Positions 14,382 through 22,891 of a stretch of 23,000 bases of DNA are shown piece by piece. Source of the DNA: JAOZTV01 sp965371805. GTDB taxonomy: Bacteria > Acidobacteriota > Aminicenantia > UBA2199. The notes under the pieces were generated by a model, which had not been told where the DNA came from, did not search any database, and saw only the letters and a list, made by a program, of their open reading frames with translations. Location of the stretch: the NCBI GenBank assembly GCA_965371805.1, contig CBDUZW010000078.1:1-23000 (forward strand). Direction: 5' to 3'. The position numbers were made by a program, and so were the translations under genes. Each line of letters opens with the position of its first letter. The first letter of the stretch is position 1.

Positions 14382-15623
14382 ATGAATATATATTTAATCA
14401 TAATCCTTATGATCCTGGTATGGGATTATCTTTTTGATCTTTTTATTGAATATAAAAATATTGGACAAATCAATCCTGTTTTACCTACTGAGTTTGAAGG
14501 GTTTTATAATAATGAAAAATATGAAAAATCACAGGCATATTTAAAAGAGAATACAAAATTTGGATTTTATACCAGCACATTCAGCCTGGTTGTCATTGTC
14601 TTATTGATATTAAGCGGAGGGTTTAATTTCATTGACAGCCTGATCCGAAAAGCAGGCTTCAATGATATTGTTACCGGTTTAATGTTTTTCTTTGCTCTAA
14701 TGGTTTTAAATAGCATTATTTCAATGCCTTTCAGCATATACAAAACATTTTATATTGAAGAAAAATATGGCTTTAATAAAACTACCGCTAAGACATTTAT
14801 TCTTGACCTTGTAAAATCATTTTTCCTTATGATTATAATCGGGACTCCATTATTGATGGTGGTTTTATGGTTTTTTGAAACAACAGGTAAGCTGGCACCG
14901 CTTTATGTATGGTTATTTATCATTGTGTTTCAAATAATTCTCCTGTTTATTGCACCAATTCTAATTATGCCCATTTTCAATAAATACACCCCTCTTGAGG
15001 ATGGTGAATTAAGAGAGAAGATCTCTGAGTATGCAAAAAAAGAAGGATTCAAAATGAAGGGTGTTTTTAAAATGGATGGGTCTAAAAGGTCAACAAAATC
15101 AAATGCATTCTTTACAGGCTTCGGTAGTTCAAAACGGATCGTTCTTTTTGATACATTAATTGAAAAACATACCCCGGATGAATTGTTGGGGATTATAGCG
15201 CATGAGATGGGGCATTATAAGTTGAAACATATATTAAAGATGATAATTTCATCAATATTTGATCTGGGGCTGACCTTATTCGTACTCTCCTTTTTTCTTA
15301 AAAACCAGTCTCTCTTTGATGCATTTAAAATGGAATATGTTTCCATATATGCTAGTTTATTATTTTTTGGATTTATTTATTCGCCAATCTCAACTCTGAT
15401 CTCTTTGTTCTCAAATTATTTCTCAAGGAAACATGAATACGAAGCAGATAAATATGCTGTAGATACAACTAATCTGGGTAATGAGTTCATTTCAGGTTTA
15501 AAAAAATTAAGTGTTGATAATCTTTCCAATTTAACACCGCATAAACTTAAAGTTTTTGTTGAATACTCACATCCTCCAGTTTTAGACAGGATCATTGCTA
15601 TTAGAGGCATTATTGTAAAATGA
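14382..15623 (+). CDS. M48 family zinc protease, Ste24 / CAAX prenyl protease type
   Basis: A 413-residue membrane protease. It has several hydrophobic helices (about 3-20, 63-80, 97-120, 143-165, 173-198, 287-306 and 318-345), as in Ste24. The zinc site is AHEMGHYKLKH, with His274, Glu275 and His278. The third ligand is probably Glu352 in RKHEYEADKYA, and a conserved SHPP lies at 396-399. The motif NAFFTGFGSSKRIVLFDTLI (241-260) is typical of the family. In bacteria such enzymes are thought to cut membrane or misfolded proteins; CAAX prenylation itself is absent. GGAGA lies seven bases before the ATG. The stop overlaps the start of the EamA transporter gene (ATGA). Confidence 0.93.
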   Translation: MNIYLIIILMILVWDYLFDLFIEYKNIGQINPVLPTEFEGFYNNEKYEKSQAYLKENTKFGFYTSTFSLVVIVLLILSGGFNFIDSLIRKAGFNDIVTGLMFFFALMVLNSIISMPFSIYKTFYIEEKYGFNKTTAKTFILDLVKSFFLMIIIGTPLLMVVLWFFETTGKLAPLYVWLFIIVFQIILLFIAPILIMPIFNKYTPLEDGELREKISEYAKKEGFKMKGVFKMDGSKRSTKSNAFFTGFGSSKRIVLFDTLIEKHTPDELLGIIAHEMGHYKLKHILKMIISSIFDLGLTLFVLSFFLKNQSLFDAFKMEYVSIYASLLFFGFIYSPISTLISLFSNYFSRKHEYEADKYAVDTTNLGNEFISGLKKLSVDNLSNLTPHKLKVFVEYSHPPVLDRIIAIRGIIVK

Positions 15624-16534
15624 AATTATCCTGGCGCTCTTATGCGCTTTTAACATTCTTTCTCTTTGGATTAACTAATTTCATACTTGGATTTATTGCA
15701 GAAAAAACCATCTTAATAAAGAACAGTAGTCTCTCATCTGCCATGATATTATGGCTGGGAATGGGCTTGATAGGCCTGATATCAATGATGGTCTTTAGAT
15801 TAAGAAACAACAGCGTTTTTAAAGCGCTGGAAAAAAAACACTTATTTATCGCTGCCATATCCGGTATTACACTCTCCCTGGGAATGTTGAGTTTAAAACT
15901 GGGATTTGTTTTTGATCCTATTTCAAAGGGACCGATTGTAGCGATAGTTTCAACGAATTCGTTAATTGTTGCCATATTGTCCTGGTATTTTTTGAAGGAA
16001 AAATTACTACGGATTCAGTTGTTCGGGTTTATGGTCATCATTGCCGGTGTAATTGTCATTTCATTATCAAATATGTCGAGAACAAGCTTGATTGCTGTCT
16101 CTTTCGGGATAATGACAATGTTATTATTTGCCATTACCAATTATATTTTAAAGTATCTTGGAAGCCTGGGATTGAATTCAATAAAAGTAGTTAGCATATT
16201 ATGGATTTTTTCTGGGATATCCGGTTTAATGGCAATCGGTTTTGATCTGGGTATCGGCAGTGGAAATGTATTATTATTGCCACTTAATTATAAATTGCTT
16301 GCATTTACTGCAGGTATTTTTCTAGGATTTGGAATGCTGTCTTTAAAATTAGCGGTATCAAAAGGGCCTGCCGGTCCAGTTGTTGCAATTGCAGGTTCCA
16401 ATGCGATTCTGGTAACTGTTTTGGATCTGTTCGTATTTCAGCAGATGCCCCCGGTGATTAAATTGGCCGGAATGGGTATTACCCTGGTTGGCATATTTGT
16501 TGCAACTTTTTTTAAAAAAGAAAAAAAGACATAG
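15620..16534 (+). CDS. EamA-family (drug/metabolite superfamily) transporter
   Basis: A 304-residue inner-membrane protein with ten predicted helices and an internal duplication typical of EamA proteins. Each half ends with a similar segment: DPISKGPIVAIVSTNSLIVAIL at about 98-119 and KGPAGPVVAIAGSNAILVTVL in the second half. Positive charges cluster at the C-terminus (KKEKKT). The substrate cannot be told from sequence; members export amino acids, sugars or other metabolites. It starts within the stop codon of the protease gene (ATGA overlap) and ends eight bases before the isomerase-like gene, so the three probably form one operon. The isomerase-like neighbour suggests a sugar-like substrate, but that is only context. 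Confidence 0.88.
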   Translation: MKLSWRSYALLTFFLFGLTNFILGFIAEKTILIKNSSLSSAMILWLGMGLIGLISMMVFRLRNNSVFKALEKKHLFIAAISGITLSLGMLSLKLGFVFDPISKGPIVAIVSTNSLIVAILSWYFLKEKLLRIQLFGFMVIIAGVIVISLSNMSRTSLIAVSFGIMTMLLFAITNYILKYLGSLGLNSIKVVSILWIFSGISGLMAIGFDLGIGSGNVLLLPLNYKLLAFTAGIFLGFGMLSLKLAVSKGPAGPVVAIAGSNAILVTVLDLFVFQQMPPVIKLAGMGITLVGIFVATFFKKEKKT

Positions 16535-16542
16535 GAGAAAAT

Positions 16543-17775
16543 ATGAAAATAGGAATTATATCACTTGTATCAGAGGTTCATTCTGCTGATTTTATTGAGA
16601 AAACGACAGGACCAATATTAAATAAGTTAAAGACTTATTTTGATATCAAAGAGATAAAAGAAACTGAAATCCCGCATGTTGATGTTCCGGTGGTGTTTGT
16701 AAAGACAGGGGGAACTGAAAATAAATTTATTCAAATGGCGGAATTATTTAGAAAGGCAGGTAAACCAGTCACACTTCTTTCCTGCGACTGTAATAACTCT
16801 CTGCCTGCTTCACTTGAGATCCTCAGCTGGTCAAATTTAAATGGATTTAAAAATAGTGCGATAATACATGGACCGGTTGAAACAATGAAAGTTGAATTAA
16901 ATAAAAGGATCAATGATATAAAGTTAATTGAAGAGTTGAAAAAAACAAAGATCGGGGTCATTGGAAAACCTTCCGACTGGCTGATTGCCAGTCAGGTTGA
17001 CTATGAGAAGGTGAAAGAGAGATGGGGTGTATCCATTATAGATATAAAAATTGAAGAATTACTGGAAGATATCAGGAATATTTCTCAAGAGTCAATCGAT
17101 GCCCTATTATCTGAATATTCAAATCCTTCATTATTCAAAGGAATCAAGGCTGAAGATATTGAGAAGGCATTGAGGATCTATCTGGGATTGAAAAAAATGA
17201 TATCTACTCATCAATTAACAGCATTCACATTAAGGTGTTTTGATCTTCTGGAACCGTTGGCTTCGACTGGTTGTCTTGCGTTGGCATTATTAAATGATGA
17301 GGGAATTCCTGCCGGATGCGAGGGGGATATTCCTTCCCTCTTTACAATGCTCATCAATAACTTAATCACTGGTACCGCCTCTTTTATGTCTAATCCCTCA
17401 AAGATCCAGGATGGCATTATCACCTTTGCTCATTGTACGGTTCCACTAAGTATCGTTGATTCATTCACTTACCAGACCCATTTTGAAACTGGAATTGGTG
17501 TGGGGATCGCAGGTACATTTAATGAGGGCTGGGTGACGATGTCCAAAATAGGAGGGTCGGCACTGGACAATTATTATGTTGATGAGGGCTTATCTAAACA
17601 AAAACCCTTTATGGGAAATTTATGCAGAACTCAGATCACAATAAAACCAAATAAAGATATGGGATATTTTTTAAATAATCCGTTGGGGAATCACCATATT
17701 ATAACCAGGGGAAAATATATGGATCGAATAAAAAAGGTGATGGACTTATTTAAAATTTCTTTAGTGACAAATTGA
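16543..17775 (+). CDS. L-fucose/L-arabinose isomerase-like protein
   Basis: A 410-residue cytoplasmic protein of the fucose/arabinose isomerase-like fold. The N-terminal part has a Rossmann-like start (MKIGIISLVSEVHS) and an IGVIGKPSDWLIAS segment at 137-150. The C-terminal part carries GIPAGCEGDIPSLFTMLI (254-271) with candidate metal ligands Glu260 and Asp262. It ends in GNHHII (382-387) with candidate ligand His384 or His385. In true isomerases Glu, Asp and His hold Mn2+ for aldose-ketose conversion. Many members of this subfamily have no proven substrate. AGGAGA lies six bases before the ATG. It follows the EamA gene closely; no kinase or aldolase of a sugar pathway is nearby, so the reaction is uncertain. 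Confidence 0.82.
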   Translation: MKIGIISLVSEVHSADFIEKTTGPILNKLKTYFDIKEIKETEIPHVDVPVVFVKTGGTENKFIQMAELFRKAGKPVTLLSCDCNNSLPASLEILSWSNLNGFKNSAIIHGPVETMKVELNKRINDIKLIEELKKTKIGVIGKPSDWLIASQVDYEKVKERWGVSIIDIKIEELLEDIRNISQESIDALLSEYSNPSLFKGIKAEDIEKALRIYLGLKKMISTHQLTAFTLRCFDLLEPLASTGCLALALLNDEGIPAGCEGDIPSLFTMLINNLITGTASFMSNPSKIQDGIITFAHCTVPLSIVDSFTYQTHFETGIGVGIAGTFNEGWVTMSKIGGSALDNYYVDEGLSKQKPFMGNLCRTQITIKPNKDMGYFLNNPLGNHHIITRGKYMDRIKKVMDLFKISLVTN

Positions 17776-17840
17776 GGTTTATATTCTATTAGAGAACCAT
17801 AAATTGTTTTTAAGTTTACCGGTGTATTATAGAAAATAAT

Positions 17841-19256
17841 TTATTCAAATATAAATTTAAAACCGGTGCTGATTATATTTGCCACAAGTCCGGTATTTCT
17901 TTTATAGTGGTTATATCTTAAATCGATTCTTTTCAGTCTTATTTTCCATATATTGAAATTTGCAAAAATATCCGTATAACTTATTCCAAAACCATATTGA
18001 TTTGAATTGAAATTTGACAGGTCATAATCTGATGTGTAAAATTCCTGGCTTGAAAGGTTTTGTTCATACGGTGCAAAATAATCAGAAGCAGTTTGAGAAT
18101 AGAATCTATAGGATGGATATAAGGTGAATTTGTCTGAAATTTTTATAGGAATCTCAATATTTGCTGTATGGGATATAATTCCCCAGTTATCAAAATAATA
18201 ACGATAATAGGTTCTTAAAACGATTGCCTCATTTATATAATAATTCAATCTTGTTCCAATAGGAATCTTAAATCTTGTTTTAGGTAATCGTTCAATATCG
18301 TCTGCCAAATGAAAAACATCAATATTATCCGGTGTGGTATAAATCCCAATACTTGATGGATTACCTACATAATAATTATCTTTATCGCTAAAATATACAC
18401 GTTGCAGAGGACTGGACAGCCATCCTGATTGATGAACAATATCAAAAAAAATTGCAAACTGTGCATTTTTATTTATGATTTGTGAAAAATTCAGAGAAAT
18501 AGAAAAAGAGTCTCTTTTTTTAGTATTGATGAGACTTGTTTTAAATGGATGCCATATATCTGTTCCATTTTTATCAATAATATTTCCATTTTCATTGAAT
18601 ATATCAATGTCTTCAAAAAAACCAATGTTCAGATTTTTTCCTTCATTAATAAATGAGCGAAGTTCTATTGGATATTGAGGGTCCCAGGTATCCAAAAAAA
18701 CATTTCCCTTGATACTTATCTCAGTGTTTTTCTCATTAAATAATCGGGTATATGCTCCTCCAAACCCAAAAGATTTATAGTCGTATTCTGAAGAAATATT
18801 TATATTGGTACTCCAAATATTGTCTCTATTATCCGAACTATGGCTATAGCTTACATTTAGACTTTTCAAAACCTCATATTTTGAGGCACCTGAAGCTTCA
18901 ACCCATGGACTTCCTGTGATGGTGCTTTTGTCATCAGGCATATTAAACGGATTCAGGTTATTTGACGAGGCAGATGTGTATGAAGAAATTCCAGCATCAA
19001 TAGTTAATATGTCATCATCGTTTAATGGAATAGAGATAATAACGGAAGGTGCTAAATTTGACAGTTTTTCTTTGCCAATACCGCCTGTTACTGCTGCATT
19101 TTTTCCGTCCTGAAAATAATAGCTTGTTAAGAAATCAATTTCAGTACTTTCCAAAACCCTTTTTTTATATATATCGTTCTTGTTTTCAGTCTTTTTGTTT
19201 TTAGTATATCCTGGAATTATAGCAATTAATAATACGAATATAATTAATGTTTTCAT
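17841..19256 (-). CDS. DUF3570 outer-membrane beta-barrel protein
   Basis: From the ATG at 19256 the protein has 471 residues: a signal peptide (MKTLIIFVLLIAIIPGYTKN), then DUF3570 hallmarks. These include an N-terminal DFLTSYYFQDGKNAAVTGG region, an ISSYTSASS segment and a SPWVEASGAS segment. The rest is alternating aromatic-rich strands ending STGFKFIFE, typical of a barrel. An in-frame ATG at 19307 would overlap the DUF4266 gene and spoil the signal peptide, so 19256 is preferred. DUF3570 proteins are usually encoded with a DUF4266 lipoprotein, ApbE and a thioredoxin-fold protein, as here. The function of the family is unknown; an outer-membrane channel or scaffold for a flavin or thiol module is inference. 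It is the last gene of the cassette, 13 bases after DUF4266. Confidence 0.88.
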   Translation of the reverse strand: MKTLIIFVLLIAIIPGYTKNKKTENKNDIYKKRVLESTEIDFLTSYYFQDGKNAAVTGGIGKEKLSNLAPSVIISIPLNDDDILTIDAGISSYTSASSNNLNPFNMPDDKSTITGSPWVEASGASKYEVLKSLNVSYSHSSDNRDNIWSTNINISSEYDYKSFGFGGAYTRLFNEKNTEISIKGNVFLDTWDPQYPIELRSFINEGKNLNIGFFEDIDIFNENGNIIDKNGTDIWHPFKTSLINTKKRDSFSISLNFSQIINKNAQFAIFFDIVHQSGWLSSPLQRVYFSDKDNYYVGNPSSIGIYTTPDNIDVFHLADDIERLPKTRFKIPIGTRLNYYINEAIVLRTYYRYYFDNWGIISHTANIEIPIKISDKFTLYPSYRFYSQTASDYFAPYEQNLSSQEFYTSDYDLSNFNSNQYGFGISYTDIFANFNIWKIRLKRIDLRYNHYKRNTGLVANIISTGFKFIFE

Positions 19257-19269
19257 CTTATTTATACTC

Positions 19270-19488
19270 TTAATTACATCCGCAACCACCACCGGTTTTG
19301 CCACCATTAGCGCCCGATGCTGCTTCTCGATATACTTGAAAGTTAATTCTTAACCTGTTAATTTTCATTGAAGCCAGTTTCATGTCCGGGTCATTGATAT
19401 TAACTTTTTCATATTCTTTAACTGCCAGACAAGCGTTAATTGAACTAATAAATATCATTAGTATTATGAGTCTTATTAATTTTTTCAT
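19270..19488 (-). CDS. DUF4266 lipoprotein with Gly-Cys tail
   Basis: A 72-residue protein. A lipoprotein signal ends in INAC with Cys20 as the lipidated residue. The mature part has KVNINDPDMKLASM (28-41), the typical Asp-Pro-x-Met of DUF4266. The C-terminus is REAASGANGGKTGGGCGCN (54-72), a Gly-rich stretch ending in two Cys (69 and 71). The mature protein is thus about 53 residues with a flexible end. Start and stop overlap: its ATG shares bases with the ApbE stop (ATGA, 19485-19488). The family function is unknown. Together with a thioredoxin-fold protein and ApbE, the Cys-x-Cys tail and SGA segment could be sites of redox chemistry, metal binding or modification; this is inference. Confidence 0.87.
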   Translation of the reverse strand: MKKLIRLIILMIFISSINACLAVKEYEKVNINDPDMKLASMKINRLRINFQVYREAASGANGGKTGGGCGCN

Positions 19489-20468
19489 AATTTTGCAATC
19501 CTTATATTTTTTGATTTGTGAATATTTCCCTTTTCATCAATTATGATACATTCAATGTTTGCTAATTGATTAATTCGATTTAATCCGACATCTTTGCCCA
19601 TTACAGAAATTGCAGTTGCTAATGCATCAGCTAACTCAGCTTTGGGAGCAAATACTGTTACACTGCTTATTCCTATTGAGGGATATCCAGTCCTGGGATC
19701 TATAATATGAGAATATCTTTTATTATCAAATGTCACATATTTTTCATAATTTCCTGAAGTTGCAACAGCAGAGTTACTAATTGGGAAAACTCCAAATCCT
19801 GCTTTCTTATTAAATGGATTTGTAATTGAAACCTTCCATTCCTCTCCATTTGGTTGTTTTCCCCAGGTATTCATGTCACCGGAAGCATTTATGATTCCTG
19901 CGCTTACTCCCTTGGATATTAGTAAGCTTTTTACCATATCAGCAGCATATCCTTTTCCTATCCCCCCGAAACTGATTTTCATTCCTTTCAGTTTTAAAAA
20001 TACAGTTTGTTTTTTATGGTCAAGAATGATATTGTGAAATCCTACTTTTGAAACAGAAGCTTTTATTGTTTTTTCAGCTGGAAATTTAATCATGCTGGAA
20101 TCAAACTTCCAGATTTTATCCATAGAAGCATAGCTGATGTCAAATGCTCCATCCGTGAGTTTTGATAGATTTACTGATCGGTTAATGAGGTCAAATAACT
20201 CTTTTTTGACTTTTGCAGGTCTAATACCTGCATTTTGATTGATTTCAAATGTTTGGGATTTAATATCCCATGATGATATAAGTTTTTCAATTCTCTTTAT
20301 CTCATTAATAGCCGCTTTTATATACTTATCAGCATTTATAGAATTTCTGGAAACGATAGTTATGTCAAATCTGCTACCCATTAGTTTTAATGTTTGCTTA
20401 TGTATTTTCTGTGAGAGTAACGTTATTGTCGAAATAATTATAAAATAAAAAATAAAATTCTTTTTCAT
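19485..20468 (-). CDS. apbE: FAD:protein FMN transferase (ApbE family)
   Basis: A 327-residue exported enzyme. It has a signal peptide (about 1-20), then the ApbE fold: an early MGSRFDITIV strand (30-39), GAFDISYAS (107-115), and GGIGKGYAAD at 168-177 for FAD binding. NASGDMNTWG (194-203), SHIIDPRTGYP (253-263) and AELADALATA (277-286) with an Asp for Mg2+ follow. ApbE moves FMN from FAD onto a Ser or Thr of a target protein outside the cytoplasm. Usual targets (NqrB/C, RnfG/D, FMN-bind domains) are absent here, so its substrate may be one of the cassette partners. It begins two bases after the thioredoxin-fold gene and overlaps the DUF4266 gene by ATGA. Confidence 0.95.
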   Translation of the reverse strand: MKKNFIFYFIIISTITLLSQKIHKQTLKLMGSRFDITIVSRNSINADKYIKAAINEIKRIEKLISSWDIKSQTFEINQNAGIRPAKVKKELFDLINRSVNLSKLTDGAFDISYASMDKIWKFDSSMIKFPAEKTIKASVSKVGFHNIILDHKKQTVFLKLKGMKISFGGIGKGYAADMVKSLLISKGVSAGIINASGDMNTWGKQPNGEEWKVSITNPFNKKAGFGVFPISNSAVATSGNYEKYVTFDNKRYSHIIDPRTGYPSIGISSVTVFAPKAELADALATAISVMGKDVGLNRINQLANIECIIIDEKGNIHKSKNIRIAKL

Positions 20469-20470
20469 AA

Positions 20471-20938
20471 TTACTTTTTAAAAGAAGTCAGTATTTTAAT
20501 ATATTCAGAAGGACTTAATTTCCTATAGCCGGTTTTACCTAAAACATTGCCATCTTTATTCAATACAACAATAAAAGGAAAGTATCCTTGTTTATGATAT
20601 TTCTCTATTAAATCAATATTCTTTTGTTTTTGTATTTTGTCTAATTTATTTTTCTTTTTTTTGGGGAAATCAGCTTTGAGCATAACAAAGTGTTCTTTTG
20701 CATAAGTCTTAAACTCTTTGGTACTCCAAATCTCTTTGTCTAATTTAATACAGGTTCTGCACCAATCAGAACCCTGAAAAACCAGGATAATTTTTTGATT
20801 TTGTTTAGTAGCAAGTTTCTTTGCTTCATTTATATCGGTAACCCAATCTTGAGAATTTAAAAATAGTATTGTATAAAAGAATATAGAAAAACTAATTATT
20901 AACATTTTTGTCTTTTTATATTTTATAATTATATCCAT
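20471..20938 (-). CDS. Exported thioredoxin-fold protein
   Basis: A 155-residue protein with an N-terminal hydrophobic signal or anchor (about 12-30) and a thioredoxin-like domain. The domain begins DWVTDINEAKKLA (31-43). The active site FQGSDWCRTC (54-63) has Cys60 and Cys63, and a FPFIVVLNKDGNVLG strand with cis-Pro lies at 120-134. The insert KKKKNKLDKIQKQKN is Lys-rich. Such periplasmic thioredoxin-like proteins (Thioredoxin_7 type) reduce or form disulfides. An in-frame ATG at 20905 would also give a good signal peptide; neither start has a clear ribosome binding site. First gene of the cassette; ApbE follows after two bases. A likely partner is the Cys-tailed DUF4266 lipoprotein, but that is inferred from context. 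Confidence 0.87.
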   Translation of the reverse strand: MDIIIKYKKTKMLIISFSIFFYTILFLNSQDWVTDINEAKKLATKQNQKIILVFQGSDWCRTCIKLDKEIWSTKEFKTYAKEHFVMLKADFPKKKKNKLDKIQKQKNIDLIEKYHKQGYFPFIVVLNKDGNVLGKTGYRKLSPSEYIKILTSFKK

Positions 20939-20944
20939 ATATTG

Positions 20945-20973
20945 TAATTAACAAAAAAAGATTTTATTGTCAA
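20945..20973 (-). promoter_or_regulatory. Possible promoter of the Trx-ApbE-DUF4266-DUF3570 cassette
   Basis: On the minus strand a perfect TTGACA (20973-20968) lies exactly 35 bases before the ATG at 20938. The -10 at 17-base spacing (TAATTA, 20950-20945) is poor. Transcription would start at about the ATG, giving a leaderless message or a 33-base leader if ATG 20905 is used. Confidence 0.3.
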
Positions 20974-21048
20974 GGAAATTTTAGAATTTGTTAGATTTTG
21001 CCTGTACATGCTCTTTCATTTTTGGTTTGAATTTGATAAAATCGAAAT

Positions 21049-21651
21049 ATGATGTTTTTAAGAAAAAGTAGATGGCAGAAAAGATATAAGGAAAAATCAT
21101 TTCCCTGGGTAACTAAACGGGTTGATGTAAATTTACAGAAAATATTAGAAGAGTATAATATTCCTACTGGGAAAGTACTTGAGATTGGCTGTGGATATGG
21201 AGATAATGCAAAATGGCTTGCTAAACTGGGATTTGATGTAACAGGAATCGATATTTCAAACGAAGCAATTAATTATGCAAAGAAGAATGCAGAAAAAGAC
21301 AATGTTAAATGTGATTTTTTTGAATGGGACTTTATAAAAAAACCATTGAACAATAAGCCATTTGAATTTGTTTTTGACAGGGGATGTTTCCACTCCCGTG
21401 ACTTTACCTGGAAGAGAAAACTCTTTGTTGAAAATGTGTTTTCCCATTTAGTTGATGGTGGTTTATGGTTAAGTTTAATAGGAAGTAAAGATACCCGGGA
21501 TTCAGGTTCCGGTCCTCCACAGCTATCTGCTATGGAAATTGTCAAGGCGGTAGAGGGAAGATTTAAAATACTCAATCTTAAAGCGACTGTATTTGATTCT
21601 GATCAGGATGAACCCAAAAAAGCATGGAGTTGTATGATGCAAAGACGGTAA
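21049..21651 (+). CDS. Class I SAM-dependent methyltransferase
   Basis: A 200-residue cytoplasmic protein. Motif I is LEIGCGYGDNA (44-54) and the acidic end of strand 2 is GIDIS with Asp68. The usual order follows: an acidic FFEWDF at 90-95, then FEFVFDRGCFHS (105-116) and a LWLSLIGS strand (139-146). The overall form resembles the TPMT/tellurite-type group of small-molecule methyltransferases, for which the FDRGCFH segment is a fair marker. The substrate is unknown. No ribosome binding site precedes the ATG; a -10-like TAAAAT at 21037-21042 would start transcription at about the start codon. It stands alone between the minus-strand cassette and the propeller gene. Confidence 0.88.
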   Translation: MMFLRKSRWQKRYKEKSFPWVTKRVDVNLQKILEEYNIPTGKVLEIGCGYGDNAKWLAKLGFDVTGIDISNEAINYAKKNAEKDNVKCDFFEWDFIKKPLNNKPFEFVFDRGCFHSRDFTWKRKLFVENVFSHLVDGGLWLSLIGSKDTRDSGSGPPQLSAMEIVKAVEGRFKILNLKATVFDSDQDEPKKAWSCMMQRR

Positions 21652-21729
21652 TATTATTTATAAAAAGATTACATGAAACATTTCTCTGTTAATACCGTTA
21701 TATAGTATTAAGCTTAAAGGGAGAGTTAA

Positions 21730-22749
21730 ATGAATAAAAATATTATCTTAATTTTAATGTCGGTTTTTTTATTAATGCCTCTATTTTCAGAGGGAGTTAC
21801 AATTGAGGGAATTTCAAAACCATCAATGATGGTTGTAAATGACGGACAACTATATATACTTGAGAAAACCACAATTTTTATATATTCTTTAAAAGATTTT
21901 AAGTTGATAAAGAAATTTGGCAGACAGGGGGAAGGCCCGAAGGAATTTATGGGCAGACCATTTGGCCCACCTATGTCAATGTCATTTGTAAATGATAAAC
22001 TGGTTGTGAACAGTAATAATAAACTTTCATATTTTACAAAAAATGGTGTTTTTATCTCTGAGAGAAAAGCATTTGCCAATCTTGTCTTATACCAGGTAAA
22101 GGATAATTTTGTGACAATTGGACCTTCAATTGATAGTACGAAAAAGTTCAGAATAAGTATCCGGTTGTATTCAAATGAGCTAAAGGAGTTAAAAAAACTG
22201 TATCATACAAATATTTCTGTTAATCCTCAAGATGATTTTATACTGCCCTTAAGTGCTGTAACAGGTAATCCGTCATATAAAGGAAAAATATTTGTTGTGG
22301 GCAGTAATGAGGATTTTGTAATTGATATATTCGATCATAAAGGTAATAAGATTAGAAGAATCACTAAAGATTATAAAAAAGATAAATTTACTGCGAAAGA
22401 TCAAAAATTTGTTATTGACTGGTTTAAAAAAAGATCACCTTTTAAGAAGTTTTTTGAAAATATTAAAAATAATATCAAGTTTAAATCAAATTTTCCAGCA
22501 ATCAGAGACGTACATATAGCTGATGATAAATTGCATGTTTTAACATATAAGAGGAAAGGAGAATTATGGGAGCTAATAGTTCTGGATATGAAAGGCAAAG
22601 AGTTAAACAGATTATTTGTCCCATTGGATGAATATATCCCTTACACATATTTCGCAATTCTCTATTCTATTGAAAATGGAAAAATATACTCATTAGTTGA
22701 AGATGCTGATGAAGAAATATGGAAACTTCATATCACTAATATAAAATAA
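21730..22749 (+). CDS. Secreted six-bladed beta-propeller protein
   Basis: A 339-residue protein with a signal peptide (about 1-21, ending in PLFSEG) and repeated short strands with turn signatures typical of six-bladed propellers of the NHL/TolB-like kind. It includes GISKPSMMVVNDGQLYILEK (27-46) and IKKFGRQGEGPKEF (60-73), a motif frequent in 6-bladed beta-propeller proteins. Later blades have DVHIADDKLHVLTYKRKGE and a closing KIYSLVEDADEEIWKLHI. No enzyme motif is visible; such proteins bind ligands or proteins in the periplasm. GGGAGAG lies just upstream of the ATG. The genes on either side show no clear link. Confidence 0.78.
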   Translation: MNKNIILILMSVFLLMPLFSEGVTIEGISKPSMMVVNDGQLYILEKTTIFIYSLKDFKLIKKFGRQGEGPKEFMGRPFGPPMSMSFVNDKLVVNSNNKLSYFTKNGVFISERKAFANLVLYQVKDNFVTIGPSIDSTKKFRISIRLYSNELKELKKLYHTNISVNPQDDFILPLSAVTGNPSYKGKIFVVGSNEDFVIDIFDHKGNKIRRITKDYKKDKFTAKDQKFVIDWFKKRSPFKKFFENIKNNIKFKSNFPAIRDVHIADDKLHVLTYKRKGELWELIVLDMKGKELNRLFVPLDEYIPYTYFAILYSIENGKIYSLVEDADEEIWKLHITNIK

Positions 22750-22767
22750 TTTAGATATAATACCTTG

Positions 22768-22804
22768 GTAGCCACAATATTGAGGAATGATTGTGGGTGT
22801 CTAC
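22768..22804. repeat. Hairpin-forming inverted repeat after the propeller gene
   Basis: CCACAAT (22772-22778) pairs with ATTGTGG (22790-22796) over an eleven-base loop. GTAG (22768-22771) and CTAC (22801-22804) add pairs beyond a four-base bulge. No U-run follows, so it is not a clear terminator. Confidence 0.4.
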
Positions 22805-22891
22805 TTTGTAATATACGGTAATTGAAATACTTAAACAAAAAAAATTGTAGATACGAATATAAACACTTTTTTGTTATATTAAAAAAAAGGC

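Noticed and set aside
19257..19307. Longer start of the DUF3570 protein at 19307
   Set aside because: It would overlap the DUF4266 gene and put 17 non-signal residues before a clean signal peptide that begins at 19256.
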